From: Ruegeria arenilitoris | GTDB taxonomy: Bacteria > Pseudomonadota > Alphaproteobacteria > Rhodobacterales > Rhodobacteraceae | Length of the DNA: 64,000 bases | Assembly: GCF_013030265.1 (NCBI RefSeq) | Contig: NZ_WPZQ01000012.1 | Coordinates: 2,501 to 66,500 of the forward strand | Direction: 5' to 3' | Shown here: in pieces, positions 39,527-49,493 of the stretch | Layout of the letters: the number at the start of each line of letters is the position of its first letter | Position numbering within the stretch: the stretch's first letter is position 1 | Made by a program: the position numbers and the translations under genes | The notes under the pieces: generated by a model | What the model was told of the DNA's origin: nothing | What the model saw: the letters and a program-made list of their open reading frames with translations, nothing else | Database searches by the model: none

Positions 39527-40273
39527 ATGAGGTTAGAGGGAAAAACCGCAATCGTGACCGGTGGCGCCTCCGGTTTTGGTGCCGGGATTGTCGAGAAATT
39601 CCTGGTCGAGGGCGCCTGTGTTATGATCGCGGATATCAATGGTGAGGCGGCTGCTGAACTGGCACATCGGCTCGGGCCTCAGGCTGTTTCGCAGCAGGTC
39701 GATGTTGCTGATGGCGCGTCAGTACAGGACATGGCGGAAGCTGCACTTGCAGGGTTCGGGCATCTCGACATTCTGGTGAACAATGCCGGCGTCACACATC
39801 TGCCAACCCCGCTGGAAGATGTCAGCGAAGAGGATTTCGACCGCGTTTACAACGTGAACATGAAATCGGTGTACCTGACCGCGCGCGCCCTGATGCCACA
39901 TATGAAGTCACGAGGGGTTGGCGCGGTTCTGAACGTTGCTTCAACCGCTGGATTGTCGCCGCGCCCAAATCTCAATTGGTACAATGCCTCCAAAGGCTGG
40001 ATGATCACCGCCACCAAGACCATGGCTGTGGAACTTGCGCCCGCTGGCGTGCGCGTGAATGCAATCTGTCCGGTGGCGGGTGAGACTCCCCTGCTGAAAT
40101 CATTCATGGGGCAAGACACGCCCGAAATTCGTGCCAAATTTCTGTCGACGATTCCATTGGGTCGATTCTCGACGCCAGAGGATATGGCCAACGCCGCTTG
40201 TTTCCTGTGTTCGGACGAGGCCAGCATGATTACCGGAGCCGCGCTGGAAGTGGATGGCGGGCGGTGCATCTGA
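39527..40273 (+). CDS. SDR family oxidoreductase
   Basis: 248-residue classical short-chain dehydrogenase. NAD(P)-binding TGGASGFG at 11-18, NNAG at 85-88, catalytic Ser139, Tyr152 and Lys156 (YNASK), and GGRC near the end. Acidic Asp37 after the second strand suggests NAD preference (inference). GAGGGC precedes the ATG. 28 bp before the P1 peptidase, so possibly one operon. Substrate unknown; annotations such as 3-oxoacyl-ACP reductase would be guesses. Confidence 0.92.
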   Translation: MRLEGKTAIVTGGASGFGAGIVEKFLVEGACVMIADINGEAAAELAHRLGPQAVSQQVDVADGASVQDMAEAALAGFGHLDILVNNAGVTHLPTPLEDVSEEDFDRVYNVNMKSVYLTARALMPHMKSRGVGAVLNVASTAGLSPRPNLNWYNASKGWMITATKTMAVELAPAGVRVNAICPVAGETPLLKSFMGQDTPEIRAKFLSTIPLGRFSTPEDMANAACFLCSDEASMITGAALEVDGGRCI

Positions 40274-40301
40274 CCTCAAACTGTTTAGTGGAGTTAGCAC
40301 G

Positions 40302-41318
40302 ATGACCCCCGGACCCAGAAACCTGATTACTGATGTGCCTGGCTTGTTGGTCGGCAACGCCCAGGATGCGGTCCTGAAATCCGGGACAACTGTTCTGACC
40401 GCGGAAAAGCCATTTGCTGCGTCGGTCCATGTGATGGGTGGGGCACCGGGAACGCGGGAAACCGATCTTCTGGCGCCGGACAAAACTGTGTCTCGCGTGG
40501 ATGCGATTGCCTTGTCCGGTGGGTCAGCCTTTGGCCTCGACGCCTGTTCAGGTGTCTCGGATGCATTGCGGCGCCGAAAGCGTGGATTTCCTGTCGGCAA
40601 CGCAATCGTACCAATTGTTCCCGGCGCGATTTTGTTCGATCTGCTCAACGGTGGTGACAAGAATTGGGGTGACAACCCCTACCGTGCGCTCGGCCAGGCA
40701 GCATTTGAATGCGCTGCACAGGATTTCGCCCTTGGGACCGTCGGAGCGGGAACCGGAGCATTGGCCGCCATGCACAAGGGCGGGCTTGGTTCAGCCTCGA
40801 TGCGAATGGATAACGGCATCACGGTGGGTGCGCTGGTTGCGGCCAATCCGCTGGGCAGTGTTGCCACACCCGGGGATCGCCATTTCTGGGCTGCACCATT
40901 CGAGATCGCTGACGAGTTCGGCGGGCTTGGCCCGGATCCGTCATCGGGGCTGGGGCGTCACCCGTTCAGCCGCAAGACCGAAGCAATGCGCCCCGCCGCG
41001 CCAGACCAAGCCAATACAACAATTGCAATCGTGGCAACCGATGCTGCTCTCACCAAACCGCAGTGCCATCGCCTGTCGGTAGCAGCGCATGACGGGATCG
41101 CGCGGGCTATTGTCCCGGCACATACTCCGGGTGATGGGGATCTCGTGTTCGGGGTCAGCACGGGAGCGCGCACTTTGGAAACCGATGCAGAACTTGGCCT
41201 TTTGGGTCATATCGCATCGCTGTGTCTGGCCCGGGCCATTGCACGGGCAATCTATCTTGCGACGCCCGCAGAAGGGGACCTGCTGCCCTGTTGGTCGGAA
41301 TTGCACGACATCGATTGA
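40302..41318 (+). CDS. P1 family peptidase (DmpA-like)
   Basis: 338-residue N-terminal-nucleophile enzyme of the DmpA/P1 family, which cleaves itself to form an active aminopeptidase. Visible: ITDVPGLLVGNAQDAVLKSGTTVL at the start, GGSAFGLDACSGV, FALGTVGAGTGALA, and SMRMDNGITVGALVAANPLG, whose conserved small residues include the likely cleavage site. ATG 40302 with GGAG at about 12 bp. Substrate unknown. Confidence 0.88.
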   Translation: MTPGPRNLITDVPGLLVGNAQDAVLKSGTTVLTAEKPFAASVHVMGGAPGTRETDLLAPDKTVSRVDAIALSGGSAFGLDACSGVSDALRRRKRGFPVGNAIVPIVPGAILFDLLNGGDKNWGDNPYRALGQAAFECAAQDFALGTVGAGTGALAAMHKGGLGSASMRMDNGITVGALVAANPLGSVATPGDRHFWAAPFEIADEFGGLGPDPSSGLGRHPFSRKTEAMRPAAPDQANTTIAIVATDAALTKPQCHRLSVAAHDGIARAIVPAHTPGDGDLVFGVSTGARTLETDAELGLLGHIASLCLARAIARAIYLATPAEGDLLPCWSELHDID

Positions 41319-41430
41319 CGTTGGCGTATATGCCGCAGCGACACTCTGCCATCGCGCGGCAATCTGCGCGTTGACTCTCCCCCGTGCCAGCGCTCCATTC
41401 AGGTCAGCCAATACGTATCGGAGCAAAGCT

Positions 41431-41844
41431 ATGAATCGCATCCTCGCAACAGCACTTGTGGGCCTTTTGGCCGTACCCGCCTATGCCGAAGGCGATGCAG
41501 AGGCTGGCAAGAAAACCTTCAACAAATGCAAATCCTGCCACATGATCGCTGATCCTGACGGTGAGGTGATCGTCAAGGGCGGTAAAACCGGGCCGAACCT
41601 GTATGGTATCGCAGGACGCACTGCGGGTACCGTCGAGGGCTTCAAATACGGCGACAGCATCGTGGAAGCCGGGGAAAACGGACTGGTCTGGGATGAGGCA
41701 AACTTTGTCGAATATGCGCAGGATCCCAAAGCGTTCCTGAAAGACTACCTGGGCGAAACCTCTGCCAAGTCCAAGATGACCTTCAAGCTGAAGAAGGGTG
41801 CAGAGGACGTATACGCCTATATCGTCAGCGTTTCGGGCGAATAA
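41431..41844 (+). CDS. cytochrome c550-type class I cytochrome
   Basis: 137-residue periplasmic c-type cytochrome with signal peptide ending PAYA, haem motif C33-K-S-C36-H37 and axial Met116 in AKSKMTFKL. It is strongly like Paracoccus denitrificans cytochrome c550 (same FNKCKSCHM and GGKTGPNLYGI blocks), which carries electrons between bc1 and oxidases. The reading frame is open further upstream to 41089, but only this start gives a signal peptide. Followed by a terminator. Confidence 0.93.
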   Translation: MNRILATALVGLLAVPAYAEGDAEAGKKTFNKCKSCHMIADPDGEVIVKGGKTGPNLYGIAGRTAGTVEGFKYGDSIVEAGENGLVWDEANFVEYAQDPKAFLKDYLGETSAKSKMTFKLKKGAEDVYAYIVSVSGE

Positions 41845-41877
41845 CGCCTGGTCCTAAATCGTTTCCAAAGTTCTGAG

Positions 41878-41900
41878 AGGCCGCAGCACCTGCGGCCTTT
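41878..41900 (+). terminator. terminator after cytochrome c550
   Basis: AGGCCGCAG (41878-41886), loop CAC, CTGCGGCCT (41890-41898), then a short T-run. Nine perfect pairs, 34 bp after the stop. Confidence 0.85.
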
Positions 41901-41979
41901 CGTGCGCTTGATCATAAGCAGGATCAGCGCCACCTTGGAGATACGCGGATTGTGGTGCTACCCACGCCCGTACTTTGCA

Positions 41980-42057
41980 ATGAAACGCCAAGCCGACCTG
42001 GCCACAGCCACACCCGCCATTGCCGCCCAAAAGCGGTCAGGCAGCAGGAGACGTTAA
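41980..42057 (+). CDS. possible 25-residue leader peptide before idi
   Basis: ATG-started frame of 25 codons (basic, ends with three arginines) whose TAA stop sits one base before the idi ATG. No clear ribosome site of its own, but the idi Shine-Dalgarno AGGAG lies inside it. Could be a coupling or leader ORF, or chance. Confidence 0.25.
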   Translation: MKRQADLATATPAIAAQKRSGSRRR

Positions 42058-42058
42058 A

Positions 42059-42601
42059 ATGGGAATCATGATCCCGGCCTGGGTTGAGGGCGAACTGACG
42101 CCCGTGGACAAGCTGGAGGCGCATGAAAAGGGCCTCAAGCACAAGGCTGTGTCGGTGTTTGTCGTCAGAGGAACCGAGATTCTGATGCAACGCCGGGCGC
42201 TGGGCAAGTATCACACGCCCGGCTTGTGGGCGAATACCTGTTGCACCCATCCCGACTGGGATGAAAGCGCATCCATCTGCGCGGTACGTCGCCTGCGTGA
42301 AGAACTGGGTATCGCGGGGCTCTATCCCGAATATCGTCACAGGCTGGAATATCATGCAGATGTTGGAAATGGCATGGTCGAGAACGAAGTTGTCGACGTG
42401 TTCCTTGCCCATTCGCGAGGTCCGCTGAAAATCGAGCCTAATCCAGACGAAGTCATGGATATTAGGTGGGTCGACTACCATGATCTTCTGGCCGAAGTGC
42501 AGCGCCACCCCGAGCGTTTCACGCCATGGCTCAAAATCTATCTGCACAATCACGCGGATACGATTTTTGGTCCTGATCTGATCATGTCAGCGCATTCCTG
42601 A
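42059..42601 (+). CDS. idi: isopentenyl-diphosphate delta-isomerase
   Basis: 180-residue type I IDI of the Nudix fold. Active-site motif TCCTHP (the cysteine of the isomerase) after GLWANT, Nudix-like box AVRRLREELGI, and the glutamate region NEVVDVFLA. It interconverts IPP and DMAPP for isoprenoid, carotenoid and quinone synthesis. ATG 42059 with AGGAG 8 bp upstream. Monocistronic. Confidence 0.93.
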   Translation: MGIMIPAWVEGELTPVDKLEAHEKGLKHKAVSVFVVRGTEILMQRRALGKYHTPGLWANTCCTHPDWDESASICAVRRLREELGIAGLYPEYRHRLEYHADVGNGMVENEVVDVFLAHSRGPLKIEPNPDEVMDIRWVDYHDLLAEVQRHPERFTPWLKIYLHNHADTIFGPDLIMSAHS

Positions 42602-42659
42602 CGGTCAAAGTTAAACCCTGCCTTGCAAGGGACGCCCAAGCCGCCTAAATCAACGCGTC

Positions 42660-43136
42660 ATGGCCAAGCAAAAGACAGACCCGAATTACAAGGTAATTGC
42701 CGAAAACCGGCGAGCGCGCTTCGATTACGCAATCGAAGACGATCTTGAGTGCGGCATTGTGCTGGAGGGATCCGAGGTCAAATCCCTGCGTGCGGGTGGT
42801 TCGAACATTGCTGACAGCTATGCATCGGTCGATGACGGAGAGCTGTGGCTGGTCAACAGCTATATCGCGCCCTACGAACAGGCGAAGGTTTTCAAGCACG
42901 AAGAGCGTCGTCGTCGCAAACTGCTGGTTTCCCGTAAGCAGATGTCTGATCTTTGGAACGCGACACAGCGCAAAGGTATGACGCTGGTGCCGCTGGTTCT
43001 GTATTTCAACCACAAAGGCCGGGCCAAGATTAAGATCGGGATCGCCAAGGGTAAGAAAACCCACGACAAACGCGAAACTCAGGCCAAACGTGACTGGTCA
43101 CGCCAGAAACAGCGGCTGATGAAGGATCACAGCTGA
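42660..43136 (+). CDS. smpB: SsrA-binding protein SmpB
   Basis: 158-residue SmpB. The start has [20 protein letters not shown], then [19 protein letters not shown] and [22 protein letters not shown], and the C-terminal tail [15 protein letters not shown], which fills the mRNA channel. It delivers tmRNA to stalled ribosomes. Together with arfB this neighbourhood holds two ribosome-rescue genes. No tmRNA gene is seen here. Confidence 0.97.
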   Translation: MAKQKTDPNYKVIAENRRARFDYAIEDDLECGIVLEGSEVKSLRAGGSNIADSYASVDDGELWLVNSYIAPYEQAKVFKHEERRRRKLLVSRKQMSDLWNATQRKGMTLVPLVLYFNHKGRAKIKIGIAKGKKTHDKRETQAKRDWSRQKQRLMKDHS

Positions 43137-43152
43137 TCCTTCATCTTAAGTT

Positions 43153-44631
43153 CTAGAATGCCATTGCTGCCGAAACTGCGCGTTTCCAGCGGTCATATGC
43201 AGCATCGCGATCTTCGGCGGACAGTTCCGGTTCGAATTTCCGATCCAGCGCCCAGGTTTGTGCAAACCCTTCCTGATCCGGATAGACTCCGGCCCGCATT
43301 CCCGCCAGCCATGCTGCGCCCAATGCTGTGGTTTCCTGCATAACCGGGCGATCTACGGGCGCCCCAAGGAAATCCGACAGACCCTGCATGGCCCAGTCAG
43401 ATGCGCTTGCGCCCCCATCAACCCGTAACGTGACATCGGTATCTGCGCCCCAGTCGCCCTGCATCGCGTGCCACAGGTCGCGGGTCTGGAACGCGATGCT
43501 TTCCAGCGTGGCGCGGGCCAATTCGGCGCGGCCTGAGTTTCGTGTCAGGCCAAATATAGCGCCCCGGCAATCCGGTTGCCAATAAGGGGCGCCAAGTCCG
43601 GTAAAGGCTGGAACCAGCACCACATGCTGGTTCGGATCAGCCTGCGCGGCCAATTCGCCGCTTTGCGGTGCTGTCTCGATGATCTGCAGCGCATCGCGCA
43701 ACCACTGGACGGCAGCACCCGCGATAAAGATCGATCCTTCCAGCGCATAGGTGCGCTGACCATCCAGTTGATAGGCAATGGTGGTGAGCAGACGGTTCTT
43801 TGACTCCACCGGCTCGGTCCCGGTGTTCAACAGTGCAAAACAGCCGGTGCCATAGGTGGATTTCATCATTCCAGGCTGGAAACATGCTTGGCCAATGGTG
43901 GCAGCTTGCTGATCTCCTGCAACGCCCAATATCGGCACTTCCCCTCCGAACAGGGTCGTGGTTCCGAAATCCGCAGCGCAATCCTTTACCTCTGGCAGCA
44001 TCGCCATCGGAACGTCCAGCAGATCACAGATTTCTTCGCTCCAGACCCCTTTGTGGATATCAAACAATAGGGTACGTGCAGCGTTTGTTGCATCGGTCGC
44101 ATGAACACGGCCTTCGGTCAGGCGCCAGATCAGGAAACTGTCGATCGTACCAAACAGCAATTCTCCGGCCGTGGCGCGATCTCGCGCACCCGGGACTGTG
44201 TCCAGCAGCCATTTAACCTTGGTCCCCGAGAAATACGGGTCCAGCAGAAGCCCTGTCTGTGCGGTCACATCATCTTCGCAACCCGCCTGACGAAAACGCT
44301 CGCAGATCTCGGCGGTTCGCCGGTCCTGCCAGACAATGGCGTTATGAATAGGTTCTCCGGTTGTCCGGTCCCAGACCACTGTGGTTTCCCGCTGGTTCGT
44401 GATCCCGATCCCGGCAATCTGCTGGGCGGTGACACCTGCGTCGGCCATAACTTCGCGGCAAACGGTCAGAACGCTGTCCCAAATCTCTTCCGCATCATGT
44501 TCAACCCAGCCTTCCTGCGGGAAATGCTGAGTGAACTCACGCTGTGATGTCCCGACACGCTGCATCTGCGCGTCAAACAGAATCGCGCGCGAGGACGTCG
44601 TGCCCTGATCAATCGCCAGAATATAGGTCAT
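43153..44631 (-). CDS. glpK: glycerol kinase
   Basis: 492-residue FGGY kinase. [15 protein letters not shown] at the start, [29 protein letters not shown], and GTKVKWLLD follow the glycerol kinase pattern, with the ATP-binding [14 protein letters not shown] near 400. Phosphorylates glycerol to glycerol-3-phosphate. ATG 44631 (MTYILAID) is chosen over the frame start at 44751. No glpF or glpD next door. It converges with smpB. Confidence 0.95.
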   Translation of the reverse strand: MTYILAIDQGTTSSRAILFDAQMQRVGTSQREFTQHFPQEGWVEHDAEEIWDSVLTVCREVMADAGVTAQQIAGIGITNQRETTVVWDRTTGEPIHNAIVWQDRRTAEICERFRQAGCEDDVTAQTGLLLDPYFSGTKVKWLLDTVPGARDRATAGELLFGTIDSFLIWRLTEGRVHATDATNAARTLLFDIHKGVWSEEICDLLDVPMAMLPEVKDCAADFGTTTLFGGEVPILGVAGDQQAATIGQACFQPGMMKSTYGTGCFALLNTGTEPVESKNRLLTTIAYQLDGQRTYALEGSIFIAGAAVQWLRDALQIIETAPQSGELAAQADPNQHVVLVPAFTGLGAPYWQPDCRGAIFGLTRNSGRAELARATLESIAFQTRDLWHAMQGDWGADTDVTLRVDGGASASDWAMQGLSDFLGAPVDRPVMQETTALGAAWLAGMRAGVYPDQEGFAQTWALDRKFEPELSAEDRDAAYDRWKRAVSAAMAF

Positions 44632-44699
44632 GCCTGCTCTCCCCCGTTTGGTTTTGCGGGACTTTAGCGCAAACAGTTGCGGTCGTGCCAGAGCGGAAA

Positions 44700-45551
44700 T
44701 CAGCTGTTGGGAACAGCGATATTGTCGATCAGACGCACACCGTCTGCCCATGCGGTGACAAAGAGACGGGCAGGGCGGTTGGCATGGGGCAAGGCCTCCA
44801 AGGTCTCGGCGCAGCGCAGATCGATATACTCGACCTCGGTGAACCCGGCATCCAGTAACGCGGCCTCAGCTTCTTTGGCCAGTTCGGCAAAAGGCTCGCC
44901 CCGGGGCAGCCGTTCTGCAAGCTCACGCATGATGGTGTTCTTTCGGGCCGCAATCGTCAGACCCTCGGGCGACAAACGCAGATTGCGGGAGGACATCGCC
45001 AGACCCGAAGGCTCGCGCACAGTCGGGCAGCCAATCACGTCGATGGGAATGTCCAGATCCCGGGCCATGCGCCGTACGATCATCAGCTGCTGATAGTCTT
45101 TTTCCCCGAAATAGGCTCGATCAGCCTGCGTTTGCAGGAACAGCTTGGCCACGACTGTGGCGACCCCGTCGAAATGCCCGGGACGGAAGGTACCCTCCAT
45201 CACATCCGTCAGACCTGCTACCGAAACGGTGGTGGCGAAACCCGCGGGATAGATCTCTTCAGGTTCCGGTGCGTAGATCGCATCAACGCCATAGGGGGCC
45301 AGCTTCTCTGCATCTTCGTTTTCGGTACGCGGATACTTGGCCAGGTCTTCGGGGTTGTTGAACTGCTTGGGGTTTACAAAGATCGTGACGATCACCCGGT
45401 CACAGTCTGCCTTGGCAGCTTCGACCAGCGACAGGTGACCCTGATGCAGCGCCCCCATCGTGGGAACAACACCAATGGTCTCACCGTCGCGTTTCCAGGC
45501 ATTGGTCTGAGTGCGCAGTTCTGCCAGTCGGCGCAGGATCGGCGCGGTCAT
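44700..45551 (-). CDS. panC: pantothenate synthetase
   Basis: 283-residue PanC with [18 protein letters not shown] (HIGH-like site), [16 protein letters not shown], and [20 protein letters not shown] followed by the KMSKS-like [10 protein letters not shown]. Joins pantoate and beta-alanine in CoA synthesis. Overlaps panB by 4 bp (ATGA), so panB-panC is translationally coupled. Confidence 0.97.
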   Translation of the reverse strand: MTAPILRRLAELRTQTNAWKRDGETIGVVPTMGALHQGHLSLVEAAKADCDRVIVTIFVNPKQFNNPEDLAKYPRTENEDAEKLAPYGVDAIYAPEPEEIYPAGFATTVSVAGLTDVMEGTFRPGHFDGVATVVAKLFLQTQADRAYFGEKDYQQLMIVRRMARDLDIPIDVIGCPTVREPSGLAMSSRNLRLSPEGLTIAARKNTIMRELAERLPRGEPFAELAKEAEAALLDAGFTEVEYIDLRCAETLEALPHANRPARLFVTAWADGVRLIDNIAVPNS

Positions 45552-46387
45552 GCTTTGGATCCTTTGGCCGGAGCCTGATCCGCAAAGACATGTTCATCAG
45601 CCGGGAATACGCGAGCGCGTACATCGGCTGCATATTCCGCGATTGCCGCCTCGGCCTGTGGGCCAAGATCAACATAGCGTTTGACGAATTTCGGTTTGAA
45701 CGCAGTGAAAAAGCCCAGCATGTCGTCAACGACCAGAATCTGTCCGTCACACCCCGCGGATGCACCAATGCCGATGGTTGGGATCGCAATCTCGGCGGTG
45801 ATACGGTCGGCCAACCCCTGCGGAACTTTCTCTAACACGACAGAAAATGCGCCTGCTTCGGCCACCGCGCGGGCGTCTGCCAGGACGGCTTTGGCCTGCT
45901 CATCCCTGCCCTGCACTTTGTAGCCGCCCAGCGTATTAATCGATTGTGGCGTCAGACCGATATGCGCCATCACCGGGATACCGCGTTTGACCAAAAAGCG
46001 AATGGTCTCGGCCATTTCAATCCCACCTTCCAGCTTGACCGCGCCTGCACCGGTTTCCGACATCAGCCGGGCTGCATTGCGGAAGGCCTGTGCCGGGTCG
46101 TGTTCGTAGCTGGCAAAGGGCATGTCGATGACCATCATCGCCTTTTCCAGACCGCGCGCGACGGCCTGGCCATGCATGATCATCATCTCCATGGTCACGC
46201 CAAGGGTCGAGGTCAGACCGTGCAGCACCATACCGACACTGTCGCCGACCAGAACAAAGTCACAATGGTCGTCCATCAGCCGCGCCATAGGCGTGGTATA
46301 GGCGGTCAGGCTGACCAATGGTTCGCTGCCTTTGCGGGCGCGAATATCCTCGGCGTTCGGGGCTTTCTTGCGGGCGGTGGCGCTCAT
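45548..46387 (-). CDS. panB: 3-methyl-2-oxobutanoate hydroxymethyltransferase
   Basis: 279-residue PanB TIM barrel: [26 protein letters not shown] (metal Asp), [16 protein letters not shown], and a late [23 protein letters not shown]. First committed step to pantothenate. ATG 46387 with AGGAG 5 bp upstream is preferred to the open frame at 46483. Confidence 0.96.
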   Translation of the reverse strand: MSATARKKAPNAEDIRARKGSEPLVSLTAYTTPMARLMDDHCDFVLVGDSVGMVLHGLTSTLGVTMEMMIMHGQAVARGLEKAMMVIDMPFASYEHDPAQAFRNAARLMSETGAGAVKLEGGIEMAETIRFLVKRGIPVMAHIGLTPQSINTLGGYKVQGRDEQAKAVLADARAVAEAGAFSVVLEKVPQGLADRITAEIAIPTIGIGASAGCDGQILVVDDMLGFFTAFKPKFVKRYVDLGPQAEAAIAEYAADVRARVFPADEHVFADQAPAKGSKA

Positions 46388-46558
46388 GCTCGCTCCTGCG
46401 GTGTTCATGTTGCAGCGCGGCATAGCAGATCGTGCAGGGGCAGAGAAACCCCGGTTGCGCGAACATTTCCTTGAATGACCCAAGGTTTAAAGGGACATTG
46501 TTTCCAGTAAGGCCCTTTTGATGCGTGGGCTGAACAAAATTTATGGGGAGAGATTTTT

Positions 46559-48046
46559 ATGACTCAGCAGATGTTACGATCACTTGCATCGGCCTTGGCC
46601 GTTGGGGCCAGCCTGATTGCAACCCAGGGCTTGGCGAAATCGGATATCACCATCGCGATGCAGCTGGAGCCACCACACCTGGATCCGACAAGCGCCGCAG
46701 CACAAGCCATCGATTCGGTTGTCTATACCAATATCTTTGAGGGCCTGACCCGTTTCAAAGGCGACGGTTCAGTCGTTCCCGGACTTGCCGAAAGCTGGGA
46801 GATTTCTGATGACGGCAAGGAATATACGTTCAGGCTGCATGACGGAGTCACTTTCCATGACGGGTCTGTCATGGATGCCGAGGATGTCAAATTCAGCCTC
46901 GACCGGGCTTTGGGCGAAGACAGCGCCAATGCACAGAAAGCCCTGTTTGCTGGAATTGAAAGTGTCGAAATCGTTGACCCGCTGACAGTGAAAGTCACGT
47001 TGTCCGAGCCGAACGGCAATTTCCTGTTCAATATGGCCTGGGGTGATGCAGTTATCGTTTCGCCCGACAGCATTGACGACATCAAGACCAATCCGGTTGG
47101 AACTGGCGCTTTCACATTCGGCGAATGGGTGCAGGGGGATAGCATCACGCTGAACCGAAATCCGGACTATTGGGGCGATCAGCCGGCACTGGAAAGCGCG
47201 ACATTCAAGTTCATCTCGGACCCGACCGCTGCCTTTGCCGCAATGATGGCCGAGGATATCGATGCGTTCGACAATTTCCCGGCACCTGAAAACCTTCCGC
47301 AGTTCGAGGCCGACCCCCGGTTTCAGGTTTTGGTCGGATCGACCGAGGGTGAGACGATCCTGTCCACCAACAACAAGCAACCTCCCTTTGATGATATCCG
47401 GGTGCGTGAGGCGGTTGCCCATGCCATTGACCGGCAGGCCATCATCGATGGCGCAATGTTCGGATATGGCACGCCCATCGGCACACATTTCGCGCCGCAC
47501 AATCCGGCCTATGTCGATTTGACGGGAAACTCGGCTTACGATCCTGAAAAGGCCAAGACATTGCTGGCCGAGGCAGGTTTTGCCGATGGATTTGAAACCA
47601 CGCTGCATCTACCACCGCCATCATATGCGCGGCGCGGGGGCGAAATCGTTGCGGCCCAGCTGGCCGATGTCGGTATCAACGCCGAGATCATCAATGTTGA
47701 ATGGGCGCAATGGTTGGAAAGTGTGTTCAAGGGCAAGGATTTTGGCCTGACCATCGTCAGCCACACTGAACCGATGGATATCGGCATCTACGCGCGGCCT
47801 GACTATTACTTCCAGTATGACAGCCTGGATTTCCAGGCCGTGATGGACACACTAAACTCGACAACGGACCCCGAAGAGCGAGCGAAACTGCTTGGTGAGG
47901 CGCAGCGCCTGATCGCTGAGGATTATGTCAACGGGTACCTGTTCCAGCTGGCCAAGCTGGGTGTGGCAAAAGCCGGTGTGCAGGGTTTGTGGAAAAATGC
48001 CCCCACAGCAGCGATTGATCTTACCGAAATCAGCTGGTCAGAGTAA
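46559..48046 (+). CDS. ABC transporter substrate-binding protein (family 5)
   Basis: 495-residue periplasmic oligopeptide-type receptor. Signal peptide ending TQGLA, DITIAMQLEPPHLDPTSAA at the mature start, and NIFEGLTRFKGDGSVVPGLAESW, the family 5 signature. GGGGAG precedes the ATG. Permeases and ATPase follow, after an antisense gene. Ligand (peptide, nickel, opine or other) is not deducible. Confidence 0.93.
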   Translation: MTQQMLRSLASALAVGASLIATQGLAKSDITIAMQLEPPHLDPTSAAAQAIDSVVYTNIFEGLTRFKGDGSVVPGLAESWEISDDGKEYTFRLHDGVTFHDGSVMDAEDVKFSLDRALGEDSANAQKALFAGIESVEIVDPLTVKVTLSEPNGNFLFNMAWGDAVIVSPDSIDDIKTNPVGTGAFTFGEWVQGDSITLNRNPDYWGDQPALESATFKFISDPTAAFAAMMAEDIDAFDNFPAPENLPQFEADPRFQVLVGSTEGETILSTNNKQPPFDDIRVREAVAHAIDRQAIIDGAMFGYGTPIGTHFAPHNPAYVDLTGNSAYDPEKAKTLLAEAGFADGFETTLHLPPPSYARRGGEIVAAQLADVGINAEIINVEWAQWLESVFKGKDFGLTIVSHTEPMDIGIYARPDYYFQYDSLDFQAVMDTLNSTTDPEERAKLLGEAQRLIAEDYVNGYLFQLAKLGVAKAGVQGLWKNAPTAAIDLTEISWSE

Positions 48047-48054
48047 CAGACGAT

Positions 48055-48084
48055 ACCGGGGTCACTATGTGATCCCGGTCTTTA
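48055..48084 (+). terminator. terminator after substrate-binding gene
   Basis: ACCGGGGTCAC (48055-48065), loop TAT, GTGATCCCGGT (48069-48079; one G-T wobble), then CTTTAATTT. Sits between the convergent binding-protein and SH3 genes. Some full-length transcription into the permeases must read through this or start beyond it. Confidence 0.8.
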
Positions 48085-48086
48085 AT

Positions 48087-48413
48087 TTATCCGGCGCCGT
48101 CTATCAGCCAGTTGCTGTGAACCCAGCCCTTCTGGCGCGGCTGGCCATAATACACCCCTACCCATTTCCCAGTCCGGGCGCAGGTGCGGACCTGATTGCC
48201 GTTGTGCAGCTCATCAATCTTGCGAAAATCTGATCCCGGTCCGGTACGCACCGCCAGAAAGCCGTCACCGTTGGGGTCGAGGCCAGATACAATGCTGCCT
48301 GCGCAGCCAGCGGCTTGCCCGTCCTCGACTATGGAAAAATCTACATCCAGTTGCTGCGCTATCACAGGACCTGCCAATAGGCACAAAATACCGACCAATG
48401 TAGGTGTCTTCAT
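48087..48413 (-). CDS. secreted SH3-domain protein
   Basis: 108-residue protein with a signal peptide ending VIAQ and a bacterial SH3 domain: GFLAVRTGPGSDFRKIDEL and GKWVGVYYGQPRQKGWVHSNWL. Such domains bind cell wall. It is read antisense to the surrounding ABC transporter genes and splits the binding-protein gene from its permease, an insertion into the operon. Confidence 0.87.
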   Translation of the reverse strand: MKTPTLVGILCLLAGPVIAQQLDVDFSIVEDGQAAGCAGSIVSGLDPNGDGFLAVRTGPGSDFRKIDELHNGNQVRTCARTGKWVGVYYGQPRQKGWVHSNWLIDGAG

Positions 48414-48545
48414 CGTAAATTCCTTTCCGAGATAATATTTAGAGTCTAATTCAGGGATTTTGCCCGAACAAGGATCGTGCGACCAAAGTTCGATCCCTCA
48501 ATGTGGCGCTGGACCAGCAGGAAATCCCGGCCTAACGTGACGCTG

Positions 48546-49493
48546 ATGCTTCGCTATGCGCTTAAACGTTTGATTTCCCTCATCGTCAGCCTTGCTGTCG
48601 CCTCAGTGGTTATCTTCGCCGTGATCGAGGTGGCACCGGGCGATCCGGCATCCTTCATGCTTGGCGTAAATGCTCAGCCCGAGACATTGGCGGCCCTCAG
48701 ATCAGAACTGGGACTGGATGTCTCCCAGACCCAGAGATACTTCAACTGGGTCGGGGGAATGCTGTCCGGGGATTTCGGGACGTCATATACCTATCGCACG
48801 CCCGTCTCTCAGATGATTGCAGATCGTATGTGGGTGTCGCTGCCTTTGGCACTGTATGCGCTGACCTTGTCCACGCTGATCGCCTTTCCGGCCGGTATCT
48901 ATGCCGCAGCGCGACGGGGCAGGCCCGGTGACCTGACGGTGATGGGGGCCACACAGCTAGGGATCGCGGTTCCGAATTTCTGGTTTGCCATGATGCTGGT
49001 TCTGATCTTTGCCATCAACCTGCGCTGGTTCAATGCCGGTGGCTTTGTCGGTTGGGACAAAGGGATATGGGCAGGCCTTCATTCGCTGACATTGCCCGCT
49101 ATTGCGCTTGCCCTGCCGCAGGCGGCCATTTTGGCGCGGGTGATGCGTTCAGCCTTGCTGGACATTCTGGGCGAGGATTTCATGCGTACAGCCAGGGCCA
49201 AGGGTCTGTCACGTCGGCAGGCATTGTGGCGGCATGGGGTTCGCAACGCGCTGATCCCGGTTCTGACCATCATCGGGCTGCAGTTTTCCTTTCTGTTGGC
49301 GGGATCAATCATCATCGAGCAGGTGTTCTATCTGCCCGGTTTGGGGCGATTGGTGTTCCAGGCAATCTCGGCCCGCGACCTGATCGTGGTTGAATCCGTA
49401 GTCATGTTGCTGGTTTTTGCCGTCATCATGGTGAATTTTCTGGTCGATTTGGCCTATGCGGCTGTTGATCCCCGGCTGAGGAACAGAACATGA
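48546..49493 (+). CDS. ABC transporter permease (DppB-like)
   Basis: 315-residue inner-membrane permease of the oligopeptide class: six hydrophobic segments, N-terminal VIFAVIEVAPGDPA, and the EAA loop DFMRTARAKGLSRRQALWRHGVRNALIP. ATG 48546 (MLRYALKRL) is chosen. An in-frame ATG at 48477 has no better site. ATGA overlap with the next permease. Confidence 0.92.
   Translation: MLRYALKRLISLIVSLAVASVVIFAVIEVAPGDPASFMLGVNAQPETLAALRSELGLDVSQTQRYFNWVGGMLSGDFGTSYTYRTPVSQMIADRMWVSLPLALYALTLSTLIAFPAGIYAAARRGRPGDLTVMGATQLGIAVPNFWFAMMLVLIFAINLRWFNAGGFVGWDKGIWAGLHSLTLPAIALALPQAAILARVMRSALLDILGEDFMRTARAKGLSRRQALWRHGVRNALIPVLTIIGLQFSFLLAGSIIIEQVFYLPGLGRLVFQAISARDLIVVESVVMLLVFAVIMVNFLVDLAYAAVDPRLRNRT

Noticed and set aside
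46769..47608. 279-codon minus-strand frame
   Set aside because: Antisense shadow of the substrate-binding protein gene.
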